Below are positions 15,769 through 23,170 of a stretch of 36,624 bases of DNA, piece by piece. This stretch comes from Streptomyces sp. TRM68367 (GTDB lineage Bacteria; Actinomycetota; Actinomycetes; Streptomycetales; Streptomycetaceae). The DNA is taken from the NCBI RefSeq assembly GCF_014495685.1, contig NZ_JACTVI010000082.1:1-36624 (forward strand). Reading direction: 5' to 3'. Positions within the stretch are counted from its first letter, which is position 1, and every line of letters starts with the position of its first letter. Position numbers and translations under genes: made by a program. Under the pieces are notes generated by a model that did not search any database, was not told the origin of the DNA, and worked only from the letters and a program-made list of their open reading frames with translations.

Positions 15769-16557
15769 TCAGATGAACTTCTGGCTCGCGAGGAACTCAG
15801 CGAGTTGCTTGCCGCCCTCGCCCTCGTCCTTGACGATCGTGCCCGCGGTACGGGCCGGACGCTCGGCCGCCGTGTCGACGGTGGTGTAGGCGCCCTCCAG
15901 GCCGACCTCCTCGGCCTCCAGGTCCAGGTCCGACAGGTCCCACGACTGAACCGGCTTCTTCTTGGCCGCCATGATCCCCTTGAAGGAGGGGTAGCGGGCC
16001 TCGCCCGACTGGTCGGTGACCGAGACGACGGCCGGCAGGGAGGCCTCCAGCTGCTCGCTCGCGGCGTCGCCGTCGCGGCGGCCCTTGACGACATCGTCCT
16101 CGACGGAGACCTCGGAGAGCAGCGTCACCTGCGGCACGCCCAGGCGCTCGGCCAGCAGCGCCGGTACGACACCCATGGTGCCGTCGGTGGAGGCCATGCC
16201 GGAGATCACCAGGTCGTAGCCGGCCTTCTCGATCGCCTTGGCCAGGACCAGGGAGGTGCCCATGGCGTCGGTGCCGTGGATGTCGTCGTCCTCGACGTGG
16301 ATCGCCTTGTCGGCGCCCATCGACAGCGCCTTGCGCAGCGCGTCCTTGGCGTCTTCGGGGCCGACGGTGAGGACGGTGATCTCCACGTCGTCGTCGGAGT
16401 TCTCGGAGATCTGCAGCGCCTGCTCGACGGCGTACTCGTCGAGTTCGGAGAGCAGACCGTCCACGTCGTCCCGGTCGACGGTCAGGTCATCGGCGAAGTG
16501 CCGGTCGCCAGTGGCGTCGGGCACGTACTTCACAGTGACAACGATCCTCAAGCTCAC
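15769..16557 (-). CDS. etfB: Electron transfer flavoprotein beta subunit
   Basis: Small AMP-binding subunit that pairs with EtfA. It has 262 residues, the usual family length. It opens with LRIVVTVKYVPDATGDRHF and contains DEYAVEQALQI near residue 43, LTVGPEDAKDALRKALSMGADKAIHV near 65-90, and the ETF-beta signature region VISGMASTDGTMGVVPALLAERLG. AKKKPVQSWDLSDL ends the recognition loop region. The GTG at 16557 is chosen because AGGAG lies 7 bases upstream; the frame continues to 16620 without a ribosome site. The region upstream holds a palindromic operator over the likely -10 element. Confidence 0.96.
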   Translation of the reverse strand: MSLRIVVTVKYVPDATGDRHFADDLTVDRDDVDGLLSELDEYAVEQALQISENSDDDVEITVLTVGPEDAKDALRKALSMGADKAIHVEDDDIHGTDAMGTSLVLAKAIEKAGYDLVISGMASTDGTMGVVPALLAERLGVPQVTLLSEVSVEDDVVKGRRDGDAASEQLEASLPAVVSVTDQSGEARYPSFKGIMAAKKKPVQSWDLSDLDLEAEEVGLEGAYTTVDTAAERPARTAGTIVKDEGEGGKQLAEFLASQKFI

Positions 16558-16587
16558 GCCGGCTCTCCTACTGCATCGTCTTTTCTG

Positions 16588-16621
16588 GCTGCCTGCTTGC
16601 TGCCTGCTTGCAGGCAGCATA
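16588..16621 (-). promoter_or_regulatory. etfBA promoter with palindromic operator
   Basis: A perfect palindrome of 9-base arms, GCTGCCTGC and GCAGGCAGC with a TT centre, spans 16599-16618. A third half-site (GCTGCCTGCTT) repeats directly at 16588-16598. On the minus strand TATGCT (16621-16616) reads as a -10 box that overlaps one arm, so a bound repressor would block transcription of etfB. Which regulator binds is unknown. Confidence 0.6.
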
Positions 16622-16785
16622 GGCGCCTCAAGCGGCCGATCCCGGTCGGGGCGATCCGCGCTCCGACCGAAATATTACTCGTCAGTACACTCAGTTCGTG
16701 CCCGCTAAGCAAGCGCTTTGAACTGTGACCTGTGCAACGCAGCGTAATCGGAACCGAACGATTCCGCAGAAGCGCGGAGCAGTGA

Positions 16786-17295
16786 TCAATCCCGCAGACC
16801 GGTGAAGCGCCCCTGGTGGTAAAGGAGCGGCCGGCCGATACCCCCGGGGTCGCCGAGGAGGACCTCGGCCAGCACGACCCGGTGATCCCCGGCGGGCACG
16901 CGCGCGACGACCCGGCACACCAGCCAGGCCATGACGTCGTCGAGTACAGGGACCCCCTCGGGTCCTTCGCGCCAGGCGGTGGGCGGGCCGAAGCGGTCGG
17001 CGCCGCTGCGGGCGAAGGTGGCGGCCAGCTCCTGCTGATGCTCGCCGAGGAGGTGCACGCCGACGTGGCCGGTCGCGGATATCGCGGGCCAGCTGGAGGC
17101 GCCGGTGCCGATACCGAAGGAGAGCATCGGGGGCTCGGCGGAGACGGAGGTGAGCGAGGTGGCGGTGAAGCCGACGGGGCCGGCGTCCCCACGGGCGGTG
17201 ATCACGGCGACTCCGGCCGCGTGCCGCCGGAAGACGGAGCGCAGCAGATCGGGGGTGGCGATCCGGGGAGTGCCGAGGTCGGGAGTGGCCGTCAT
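16786..17295 (-). CDS. Flavin reductase family protein (FMN-binding split barrel)
   Basis: A 169-residue NAD(P)H:flavin oxidoreductase-like protein, the type that supplies reduced flavin to two-component monooxygenases. The order of motifs matches the family: LRSVFRRHAAGVAVIT near residue 18, GPVGFTATSLTSVSAEPPMLSFGI at 39-62, a Gly-His-Val-hydrophobic strand (GHVGVHLL) near 76, and a GDHRVVLAEV strand near 138 followed by PLLYHQGRF. The ATG at 17295 has AGGA 8 bases upstream. It lies 228 bases upstream of etfB on the same strand, but no partner oxygenase is in the window. Confidence 0.9.
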   Translation of the reverse strand: MTATPDLGTPRIATPDLLRSVFRRHAAGVAVITARGDAGPVGFTATSLTSVSAEPPMLSFGIGTGASSWPAISATGHVGVHLLGEHQQELAATFARSGADRFGPPTAWREGPEGVPVLDDVMAWLVCRVVARVPAGDHRVVLAEVLLGDPGGIGRPLLYHQGRFTGLRD

Positions 17296-17425
17296 GGAGT
17301 GGTCCTGAGTCCGGGCCCGGGGAGAGGGTGGTCCGAAGGCATGGGGTCAGGCTGACGATAGGTGGTGCACGCAGTCAAGTACGTACCGGAATGTGGGAGA
17401 TGACTCACCGTCGACGTAACGGCCG

Positions 17426-17839
17426 TCACACCGCCTCCCCCAGCGCGGCGATGACGTCGGCCTTGCGGGGCTGGCCGGTGGCGCGCCGTACGACCTGTCC
17501 GTCGGCGTCGAGAATCAGCACCGTGGGGGTCTTGAGGATGTCGAGCCGGCGGACGAGGTCGAGGTGGGCCTCGGCGTCGATCTCGACGTGGGTCACACCC
17601 GGGACCATGCCGGCGACCTCGCCGAGGACCCGCCGGGTGGCCCGGCAGGGCGCGCAGAACGCGCTGGAGAACTGCACGAGGGTGGCGCGTACGCCGAGTT
17701 CCGCGCCCAGTTCGGCCGCCTCCAGCCGCCTGCCGTCGTCCCGCCCGCGCACTCGCACTCTCCCACTCCGCCGCCGTTGCAGTACTCCATAGGCGCTCGC
17801 CGCAGCGAGCACCACCACACACACCACCAGTCCGCTCAT
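17426..17839 (-). CDS. Membrane-anchored thioredoxin-like protein
   Basis: A 137-residue thiol-disulfide protein. One N-terminal helix (GLVVCVVVLAAASAYGVL) anchors it, and an Arg-rich stretch follows, so the topology by the positive-inside rule puts the domain in the cytoplasm. The thioredoxin fold has FSSAFCAPCRATRR with the redox pair Cys62 and Cys65, then THVEIDAEAH and the cis-proline segment ILKTPTVLILDADG. CAPC differs from the canonical CGPC. It is divergent from a DUF4395 gene, a partner that commonly accompanies such thioredoxins. Start ATG 17839; a GTG three bases earlier is also possible. Confidence 0.88.
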   Translation of the reverse strand: MSGLVVCVVVLAAASAYGVLQRRRSGRVRVRGRDDGRRLEAAELGAELGVRATLVQFSSAFCAPCRATRRVLGEVAGMVPGVTHVEIDAEAHLDLVRRLDILKTPTVLILDADGQVVRRATGQPRKADVIAALGEAV

Positions 17840-17850
17840 CACCCTGGTCA

Positions 17851-17877
17851 AGCGCTCACGAGACCGCAAAGATTCCC
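17851..17877 (-). promoter_or_regulatory. Possible SigR-like promoter for the thioredoxin gene
   Basis: On the minus strand GGGAAT (17877-17872) is followed after 18 bases by GCT (17853-17851). The Streptomyces SigR consensus is GGGAAT, 18 bases, GTT. The -35 part matches fully and the -10 core has one mismatch. The predicted transcript would begin only a few bases before the ATG. SigR controls thioredoxins in Streptomyces, so the context is right, but the match is incomplete. Confidence 0.3.
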
Positions 17878-17915
17878 GCCTCCCCGAACCGGTTCCGCTG
17901 CGGAATGCTTGATTC

Positions 17916-18332
17916 ATGGACATTGATGTGAGGGGGCCGCGCTTCGGGGCGGCCGTGACGACCGCCGTCCTGGCGGTCGTGCTGGTCACCGGGAGCGCGT
18001 GGCTGCTGGCCTGGCAGACGCTGGCGTTCGCGCTGGGCGCGGCGGGCGGGGTGGGCCGTTCGCCGTACGGCTGGCTGTTCCGTAAGGCCGTACGGCTGCG
18101 GATCGGCCCGCCGGCCGAGTTCGAGGCGCCCGAACCGCCGCGGTTCGCGCAGGCGGTGGGGCTGGTGTTCGCGGGTCTCGGTCTCGTCGGCTACGCGCTG
18201 GGGCCCGGCTGGCTGGGAGTCGCCGCGACGGCGGCAGCGCTCGCGGCCGCGTCCCTCAATGCCGCGTTCGGGTACTGCCTGGGCTGCGAGATGTACCTGC
18301 TCGTACGGCGTCTCAGAGCAATGCACTGGTAA
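17916..18332 (+). CDS. DUF4395 membrane protein
   Basis: A 138-residue protein with four hydrophobic segments (about 12-28, 30-48, 78-95, 97-115). The DUF4395 landmarks are RGPRFGAAVTTAVLA at the start, then FRKAVRLRIGPPAEFEAPEPPRFAQAVGLVF in the middle, and NAAFGYCLGCEMYLL with a Cys-x-x-Cys pair near the C-terminus. The family has no proven function, but it occurs next to or fused with thioredoxins. The divergent CAPC thioredoxin here suggests a membrane thiol-relay pair. No ribosome site is visible before the ATG. Confidence 0.85.
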   Translation: MDIDVRGPRFGAAVTTAVLAVVLVTGSAWLLAWQTLAFALGAAGGVGRSPYGWLFRKAVRLRIGPPAEFEAPEPPRFAQAVGLVFAGLGLVGYALGPGWLGVAATAAALAAASLNAAFGYCLGCEMYLLVRRLRAMHW

Positions 18333-18506
18333 AACCCCGAGGTGGATCACATGGCGGACGTGACGAGAATCTCGCCGCGCGGGGGCACGAGGACTGGCTA
18401 CCCGGCCGTTCTTCGGGCACGATCTGCGACAAGCCGTAAACCTACGGCCGCGTAACTTCCGCCGGGAGTCCCTTCCCAGGCAGAGCAGGAAGGGTCCGAT
18501 CCGCCC

Positions 18507-19235
18507 ATGGCAGAACTCGTCTACCGTCCGGTCGTCGGTCTCGCCCGCACACTGTTCAAGGTGTGGGACCTCAGGATCGACTGCCGGGGTTCGGAGAACA
18601 TCCCGCGCTCGGGCGGCGCCGTGCTGGTGAGCAATCACATCAGCTATCTGGACTTCGTCTTCAACGGCCTAGCGGCGCTGCCGCAGAATCGTCTCGTGCG
18701 GTTCATGGCGAAGGAGTCCGTGTTCCGGCACCGGATCTCCGGTCCGCTGATGCGCGGCATGAAGCACATCCCGGTGGACCGCAACCAGGGCGAGGTGGCG
18801 TACGCGCACGCCCTGGACTCGCTGAAGTCCGGCGAGATCATCGGGGTGTTCCCGGAGGCGACGATCTCGCAGTCGTTCACGCTGAAGAGCTTCAAGTCGG
18901 GTGCCGCGCGCATGGCGCAGGAGGCGGGCGTCCCGCTGATCCCGATGGCGGTGTGGGGGACGCAGCGACTGTGGACCAAGGGCCACCCGCGCAACTTCAA
19001 GCGCAGCCACACGCCGATCACGATCCGGGTCGGCGAGGCGCTCGAGGCCTCGCGCGACAAGTACGCGGGAGCGATCACCCGGCAGCTGCGCGAGCGGGTC
19101 CAGGAGTTGCTGGAGGCCGCCCAGCGTGCCTACCCGGTGCGCCCCAAGGGTCCGGACGACACGTGGTGGATGCCTGCCCACCTCGGCGGCACGGCCCCGA
19201 CGCCGGAGCAGGTCCGGGCAGCCGAGTCGCACTGA
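18507..19235 (+). CDS. Lysophospholipid acyltransferase family protein (PlsC-like)
   Basis: A 242-residue glycerophosphate acyltransferase-type enzyme that probably adds the second acyl chain in phosphatidic acid synthesis. Block I NHISYLDF (Asn43, His44, Asp49) is the catalytic NHxxxxD motif. Block III FPEATIS (115-121) replaces the usual EGT with EAT, a common actinobacterial variant. Block IV is VPLIPMAVWGTQRL near 148. The body is mainly soluble and would sit on the inner face of the membrane. A hairpin follows the stop codon at once. Acceptor lipid is inferred from the family. Confidence 0.9.
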   Translation: MAELVYRPVVGLARTLFKVWDLRIDCRGSENIPRSGGAVLVSNHISYLDFVFNGLAALPQNRLVRFMAKESVFRHRISGPLMRGMKHIPVDRNQGEVAYAHALDSLKSGEIIGVFPEATISQSFTLKSFKSGAARMAQEAGVPLIPMAVWGTQRLWTKGHPRNFKRSHTPITIRVGEALEASRDKYAGAITRQLRERVQELLEAAQRAYPVRPKGPDDTWWMPAHLGGTAPTPEQVRAAESH

Positions 19236-19241
19236 CGCGCG

Positions 19242-19259
19242 GCCCCGGCCGTACGGGGC
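19242..19259 (+). terminator. Hairpin terminator after the acyltransferase gene
   Basis: GCCCCG (19242-19247) pairs with CGGGGC (19254-19259) around GCCGTA, starting 6 bases after the acyltransferase stop. There is no T tract. Confidence 0.55.
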
Positions 19260-19278
19260 ACGTCCGTTCCTACGCGGC

Positions 19279-19353
19279 GTTGACGGCCATCCCTTATCGC
19301 ATGGGACGTTGACGGCGATCCGTTACTGCACGGGGTCGTTGACGGCGATCCGT
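19279..19353. repeat. Three tandem copies of the B3/B4 gene's last codons
   Basis: GTTGACGGC recurs at 19279, 19308 and 19338, with near-identical flanks (GTTGACGGCGATCCGT in the last two). The period is 29-30 bases. The third copy is inside the 3' end of the minus-strand B3/B4 gene and encodes its final RIAVND segment; the other two lie beyond or across its stop at 19323. It looks like slipped-strand duplication of the gene end. Confidence 0.6.
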
Positions 19354-20018
19354 GCGCCCGGGCTGAACTTCTCCAGCAGCTCGGCCAGTTCGGCGGCCGC
19401 GGCCGCGACCTCGGCGGCCGTCATCGGCGCCATGCCCTCCAGCAGGAAGATGCCCGAGGTGGTCTCCTCGGCGAGCCGGGTGCGAGGTCCCTGGCGCCAG
19501 TTCCAGCGTCGGCAGGTCACGCCCGCCTCGTCACGCCACACCACCTCGCCTGCGTCGGGGTGTTCCACGATCTCCTCACCGCCGGCGACGGTCACGAAGT
19601 CCTCCTCGCCCGTGGCGCGCACCAGGCGCATACCGCCCTGGATGCGGTCGATGTCCTCGCCGCCGACGGGGATCAGGTGGGCGACGCTGATGGCGTTGTA
19701 GAGGTCGACGAGCAGGTTGATCCGGGGCAGCCCGGCCTCCGACAGGGCCCGCTTGGCCAGCGCCTCCGCCGAGTTGCGGGTGCGGGACGGCTTCGACCCG
19801 AACGCCGTGTACGCCGCGCGCCAGGCCGCCATGTGCGGGTCCTCGTGTGCAGCGCGCCCGTCCAGGCGTACGGCGAGCCGTCGGACCGCGTCGTCGAGGA
19901 GCGCCGAACTGGCGTCGGTGCTGGGCCCGTTGACCAGGCCGTGCGCTTCGACGACGACGTGGGTGAAGCCGGGCGCGAGGGCGCGTACCTCGTCGGACAC
20001 AGTCAGCGTGAGTGTCAT
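19323..20018 (-). CDS. Free-standing B3/B4 (PheRS-beta-like) domain protein
   Basis: A 231-residue protein matching the B3/B4 domain that in phenylalanyl-tRNA synthetase beta edits mischarged tRNA. Visible landmarks are GFTHVVVEAHGLVNG, AYTAFGSKPSRTRNSAEAL near residue 90, LPRINLLVDLYNAISVAHLIPVGGEDID near 115-143 and IVEHPDAGEVVW. Free-standing versions are proposed to act on aminoacyl-tRNA or unrelated small substrates, and function is unproven. It lies 13 bases after the transglutaminase-like gene in one operon. The ATG at 20018 is chosen because codon bias and family homology begin there; the frame upstream is a shadow of the neighbouring gene. Confidence 0.82.
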   Translation of the reverse strand: MTLTLTVSDEVRALAPGFTHVVVEAHGLVNGPSTDASSALLDDAVRRLAVRLDGRAAHEDPHMAAWRAAYTAFGSKPSRTRNSAEALAKRALSEAGLPRINLLVDLYNAISVAHLIPVGGEDIDRIQGGMRLVRATGEEDFVTVAGGEEIVEHPDAGEVVWRDEAGVTCRRWNWRQGPRTRLAEETTSGIFLLEGMAPMTAAEVAAAAAELAELLEKFSPGARIAVNDPVQ

Positions 20019-20031
20019 GGTCGGCCTTGCC

Positions 20032-20604
20032 TCAGAGTGCGGTGGGGAGCGTCTGCCACAGGTGCGGCCGGTCGCGGGCGGCCTTGAGGGCGCCGAGGAC
20101 GGCCGGATGCGGTTGAGCATACAGGACTGGATAGTCCAGTTCATTGGACTTTGGGTCGGGTACGAAAGCCAAGCGTTCGCCGTCCAGGGAGAACCGGGCG
20201 TCCACTCCCGGCTTGTTGCCGCGCGGATCCTGCCGGTGCCAGGCGCCGTTGAACCGCACGGCGACCAGGCCGTGCACCACGTCGAACCCCTGGTAGCAGA
20301 GCGCGGTGGGGATGTCCTCGGCCCGCAGCAGGGCGGCCAGGGCATGGGCCTTGGCGTAGCAGATGCCGGTGCCCTGCTCCAGGACGTCGGAGGCGCGCCA
20401 GGTGACGCGCAGGTCGCCGGAGTCCTGCGAGTGCGGGATGGTGTCGCGCACGAACTCGAAGGCCGCCCGCGCATACTCATACGAGTCCGCCACCCCCTCG
20501 GCGAGCCGGGCGGCCGTCTCACGGACGAGCGGATGATGGTGGTCGATCACCTCGTCGGCGGCCAGGTAGGCGGAGAGGTCGGGGGTCTCCTGGATCAGCT
20601 GCAT
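20032..20604 (-). CDS. Transglutaminase-like cysteine protease-fold protein
   Basis: A 190-residue protein with the papain-like triad of bacterial transglutaminase-like enzymes: Cys82 in QGTGICYAKAHAL, His111 in DVVHGLVAVRFNG, and Asp126 in WHRQDPRGN. The order and spacing match. There is no signal peptide, so it acts in the cytoplasm. Members act as peptidases or amidases more often than as crosslinkers. It is the first gene of a two-gene operon with the B3/B4 protein. Its ATG has no ribosome site, but a good promoter places the transcript start at or next to the ATG, suggesting a leaderless mRNA. Confidence 0.9.
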   Translation of the reverse strand: MQLIQETPDLSAYLAADEVIDHHHPLVRETAARLAEGVADSYEYARAAFEFVRDTIPHSQDSGDLRVTWRASDVLEQGTGICYAKAHALAALLRAEDIPTALCYQGFDVVHGLVAVRFNGAWHRQDPRGNKPGVDARFSLDGERLAFVPDPKSNELDYPVLYAQPHPAVLGALKAARDRPHLWQTLPTAL

Positions 20605-20612
20605 GTCGCCAG

Positions 20613-20657
20613 AGCATAGGCACGCAGCCGATCATGAGTCAATTGATTTTCAATCAA
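20613..20657 (-). promoter_or_regulatory. Promoter of the transglutaminase operon with upstream palindrome
   Basis: On the minus strand TTGACT (20642-20637) is followed after 18 bases by TATGCT (20618-20613), a good housekeeping-sigma pair. The ATG begins 8 bases after the -10 box. Immediately upstream of the -35 lies the palindrome TTGATT-TTC-AATCAA (20643-20657) in an unusually AT-rich patch, a candidate regulator site. The TATATATAT at 20661-20669 continues that patch. Confidence 0.65.
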
Positions 20658-20789
20658 CCGTATATATATGCAGACTCGGGGTCCCGTCTGGAAGAACGGC
20701 TGAAGATCGCCGCAACCAGACACCCCGCTACAACCCCTGTTCCCCGCCGTGGGTCTCGTCTCCGGAAGATCATCAACAGGGGGATGGAC

Positions 20790-21249
20790 ATGAGAAATCG
20801 CCTGCTCGGAGCCGTCGAACCGGAACACCGCCGACCTGAGGCTCGTCGGCAGCAAGGTGCGCGGGGGCGCCGGGGACACCGTGACCGCCCGGGTCACCGT
20901 GCACAACCGCGGCCCGGCGTGGGTGGCGTCCCTGGGCGCGGGCGCGCCCGTGGCCACGGTGCGGTTCCAGGCGCCGCAGGGCACCACGGTGGTCGGCCTG
21001 CCGGAGGACGACTGCTGGCGGCAGGCGCCGGCCCCGGAGGGTCCCTCCGTCACGACGTACTACTGCCGGACGCCGAACACGCCGCTCGACAAGGCGTCCC
21101 ACGCCCTCGACGTCCGGCTGCGGATCGACCGTGTGGTACCCGGGGCTCGCACCACCGTGGCCACCCTCAACGACAACTGGGAGCTGCCGATCAGCAAGTT
21201 CGACCCGAACCTGCGCAACAACACCGCGGCGATCGTCGTCAACGGCTGA
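20790..21249 (+). pseudogene. Remnant of a secreted-protein gene (internal deletion)
   Basis: A ribosome site (GGGGGATGGAC) and ATG at 20790 start a typical signal peptide, MRNRLLGAV, but the hydrophobic part is missing. From about 20818 a different frame carries well-biased coding sequence to the TGA at 21249. It reads NRNTADLRLVGSKV, then GDTVTARVTVHNRGPAW, two cysteines, and a C-terminal NLRNNTAAIVVNG. That part is an Ig-like or CARDB/DUF11-type extracellular beta domain. The junction near 20808-20818 looks like a deletion that removed the signal core and the N-terminal domain and shifted frame. An internal GTG at 20857 could still give a 130-residue cytoplasmic fragment. Confidence 0.7.
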
Positions 21250-21270
21250 CGACGCCGGGGAGGGGATGGC

Positions 21271-22350
21271 CTACCGCGCCATCTCCTCCTTGAGCGCGGC
21301 CACGAACGCGTCCACATCCTCCTCGGTCGTGTCCCAGGCACACATCCAGCGGACGTCGCCCGCGGCCTCGTCCCAGAAGTAGAAACGGAACCGCTGCTGC
21401 AGGCGCTCGCCCACGTCGTGCGGGAGGCGGGCGAAGACCGCGTTGGCCTGCACCGGGTAAAGGATCTCCACGCCGTGCACGGCGCGCACGCCCTCCGCGA
21501 GACGCTGGGCCATGTCGTTGGCGTGGCGGGCGTTGCGCAGCCACAGGTCCCTGGCGAGCAGGGCCTCCAACTGCACCGACACGAACCGCATCTTGGAGGC
21601 GAGCTGCATGGACAGCTTGCGCAGATGCTTCAGGTGACTGACGGTGTCCTGGTCGAGCACGACGACCGCCTCGCCGAACAGGGCGCCGTTCTTCGTGCCG
21701 CCCAGGGAGAGGATGTCGACGCCGACCGCGTTGGTGAACGTGCGCATCGGGACGTTCAGAGAGGCGGCGGCGTTCGCCAGCCGGGAGCCGTCGAGGTGCA
21801 CCTTCATGCCGCGGGCATGGGCGTGCTCGCAGATCGCGCGGATCTCGTCCGGCATGTAGACGGTGCCCAGTTCGGTGGCCTGGGCGATCGAGACGACCTG
21901 CGGCATCGCGCGGTGCTCGTCGTCCCAGCCGTACGCCTGCCGGTCGATCAGCTCGGGGGTGAGCTTGCCGTCGGGCGTGGGCACGGTGAGCAGCTTCAGG
22001 CCGCCGACCCGCTCCGGCGCCCCGCACTCGTCGACGTGGACGTGCGCGCTCTCGGCGCAGATCACCGCGCCCCAGCGGTCGGTGACGGCCTGGAGCGCGA
22101 CGACGTTGGCGCCGGTGCCGTTGAAGACCGGGAAGGCCTCGGCGGTGGCGCCGAAGTGGCTGCGGACGATCCGCTGGAGGTGCTCGGTGTACGCGTCCTC
22201 GCCATAGGCGACCTGGTGCCCTCCGTTGGCCAGGGCCAGGGCGGCGAGCACCTCCGGGTGCGCGCCGGCGTAGTTGTCGCTGGCAAAACCGCGGACGTCC
22301 GGGTCGTGATGGCGCCGGGCCTGCGAGAAGGAGGCCTTCGGGGGGTTCAC
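21271..22350 (-). CDS. ltaE: Low-specificity L-threonine aldolase (PLP enzyme)
   Basis: A fold-type I pyridoxal-phosphate enzyme, 359 residues, that cleaves threonine or allo-threonine to glycine and acetaldehyde; relatives act on other beta-hydroxy amino acids. Landmarks are FASDNYAGAHPEVLAAL, YGEDAYTEHLQ near residue 50, VFNGTGANVVAL, ESAHVHVDECGAPE, HLDGSRLANAAA and the PLP-lysine segment LSLGGTKNGALFGEAVV near 216. The GTG at 22350 overlaps the TGA of the upstream dehydrogenase as GTGA, so the two are translationally coupled. Specificity is unproven, and the operon context is unusual for a plain threonine aldolase. Confidence 0.92.
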   Translation of the reverse strand: MNPPKASFSQARRHHDPDVRGFASDNYAGAHPEVLAALALANGGHQVAYGEDAYTEHLQRIVRSHFGATAEAFPVFNGTGANVVALQAVTDRWGAVICAESAHVHVDECGAPERVGGLKLLTVPTPDGKLTPELIDRQAYGWDDEHRAMPQVVSIAQATELGTVYMPDEIRAICEHAHARGMKVHLDGSRLANAAASLNVPMRTFTNAVGVDILSLGGTKNGALFGEAVVVLDQDTVSHLKHLRKLSMQLASKMRFVSVQLEALLARDLWLRNARHANDMAQRLAEGVRAVHGVEILYPVQANAVFARLPHDVGERLQQRFRFYFWDEAAGDVRWMCAWDTTEEDVDAFVAALKEEMAR

Positions 22351-23099
22351 GGCTTCTCGGTCAGCCACAGACGATGTCCGTTCACTTCGGCGGCGGGCTT
22401 CTCCCAGACTCCGGCAATGGCCTCGGCCAGGTCCTTGACGTCCGTGAAGCCCGCGAACTTCGCGTTGGGCCGCTCGGCGCGCATCGCCTCGTGCACCAAC
22501 GCCTTGACCACCAGGATCGCAGCCGCGGAGGTCGGCCCCTGGGCGCCCCCCGCCTTCTTGAAGAAGTCGGCCATGGCCAGCGTCCACGCCTCGGCGGCGG
22601 CCTTGGCGGCGGCGTAGGCGGCGTTGCCCGCGGTGGGCTTGCTCGCGCCCGCGGCACTGATCAGGACGTACCGGCCGCGGTCGCTGCGCTGGAGCGCCTC
22701 GTGGAAGGCGAGGGACGTGTGCTGGACAGTGCGGACGAGCAGCATCTCCAGCAGGTCCCAGTCGTCGAGCCTGGTCCTGGTGAAGGTCTCGCTGCCGCGC
22801 CAGCCGCCGACCAGGTGGACGAGGCCGTCGACGTGGCCGAACTCCTTCTCGATGCGGGCGGCCCACGCATGGGATGCGTTCAGGTCGAGCAGGTCGACCG
22901 TGTCGCCGGTGACGGTCGCGCCGCCGTGCGCGTAGCTGGCCGCGTCGACGGCCTCCGCCAGCCGCTCCGGGTCGTTGTCGGAGCCGATGACGGTCGCCCC
23001 CGCCTCGGCGAGCCGGAGCAGCGCCGCCCGTCCGGCCGGTCCGCCCGCACCGGCCACCGCGATCACCGCGCCGCTCAGTGCTCCGTTGCCGTTCCCCAT
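22347..23099 (-). CDS. Short-chain dehydrogenase/reductase
   Basis: A 250-residue NAD(P)-dependent SDR. The N-terminal cofactor motif is VAGAGGPAGRAAL near residue 15, followed by an acidic residue pattern (VIGSDNDPERL) that may favour NAD. The active site has Ser in LISAAGASK and the YAAAK motif near 153-157. The ATG at 23099 has AGGAGG in front and is preferred. An ATG at 23174 overlaps the DUF6421 stop as ATGA but has no ribosome site. It is the middle gene of a three-gene operon and shares four bases with the aldolase gene. Substrate unknown; an oxidised amino-alcohol or beta-hydroxy acid would fit the aldolase. Confidence 0.9.
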   Translation of the reverse strand: MGNGNGALSGAVIAVAGAGGPAGRAALLRLAEAGATVIGSDNDPERLAEAVDAASYAHGGATVTGDTVDLLDLNASHAWAARIEKEFGHVDGLVHLVGGWRGSETFTRTRLDDWDLLEMLLVRTVQHTSLAFHEALQRSDRGRYVLISAAGASKPTAGNAAYAAAKAAAEAWTLAMADFFKKAGGAQGPTSAAAILVVKALVHEAMRAERPNAKFAGFTDVKDLAEAIAGVWEKPAAEVNGHRLWLTEKP

Positions 23100-23170
23100 C
23101 TCCGCCTCCTGAGCCCGCCGAGCGATCGTTGCCTCCATTGTGCTCTCCCGCAGCGGAGCGGCGCGTCCGC

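Noticed and set aside
14689..16728. 679-residue plus-strand open frame over etfA and etfB
   Set aside because: Antisense shadow of two certain genes, low-complexity product and no ribosome site.
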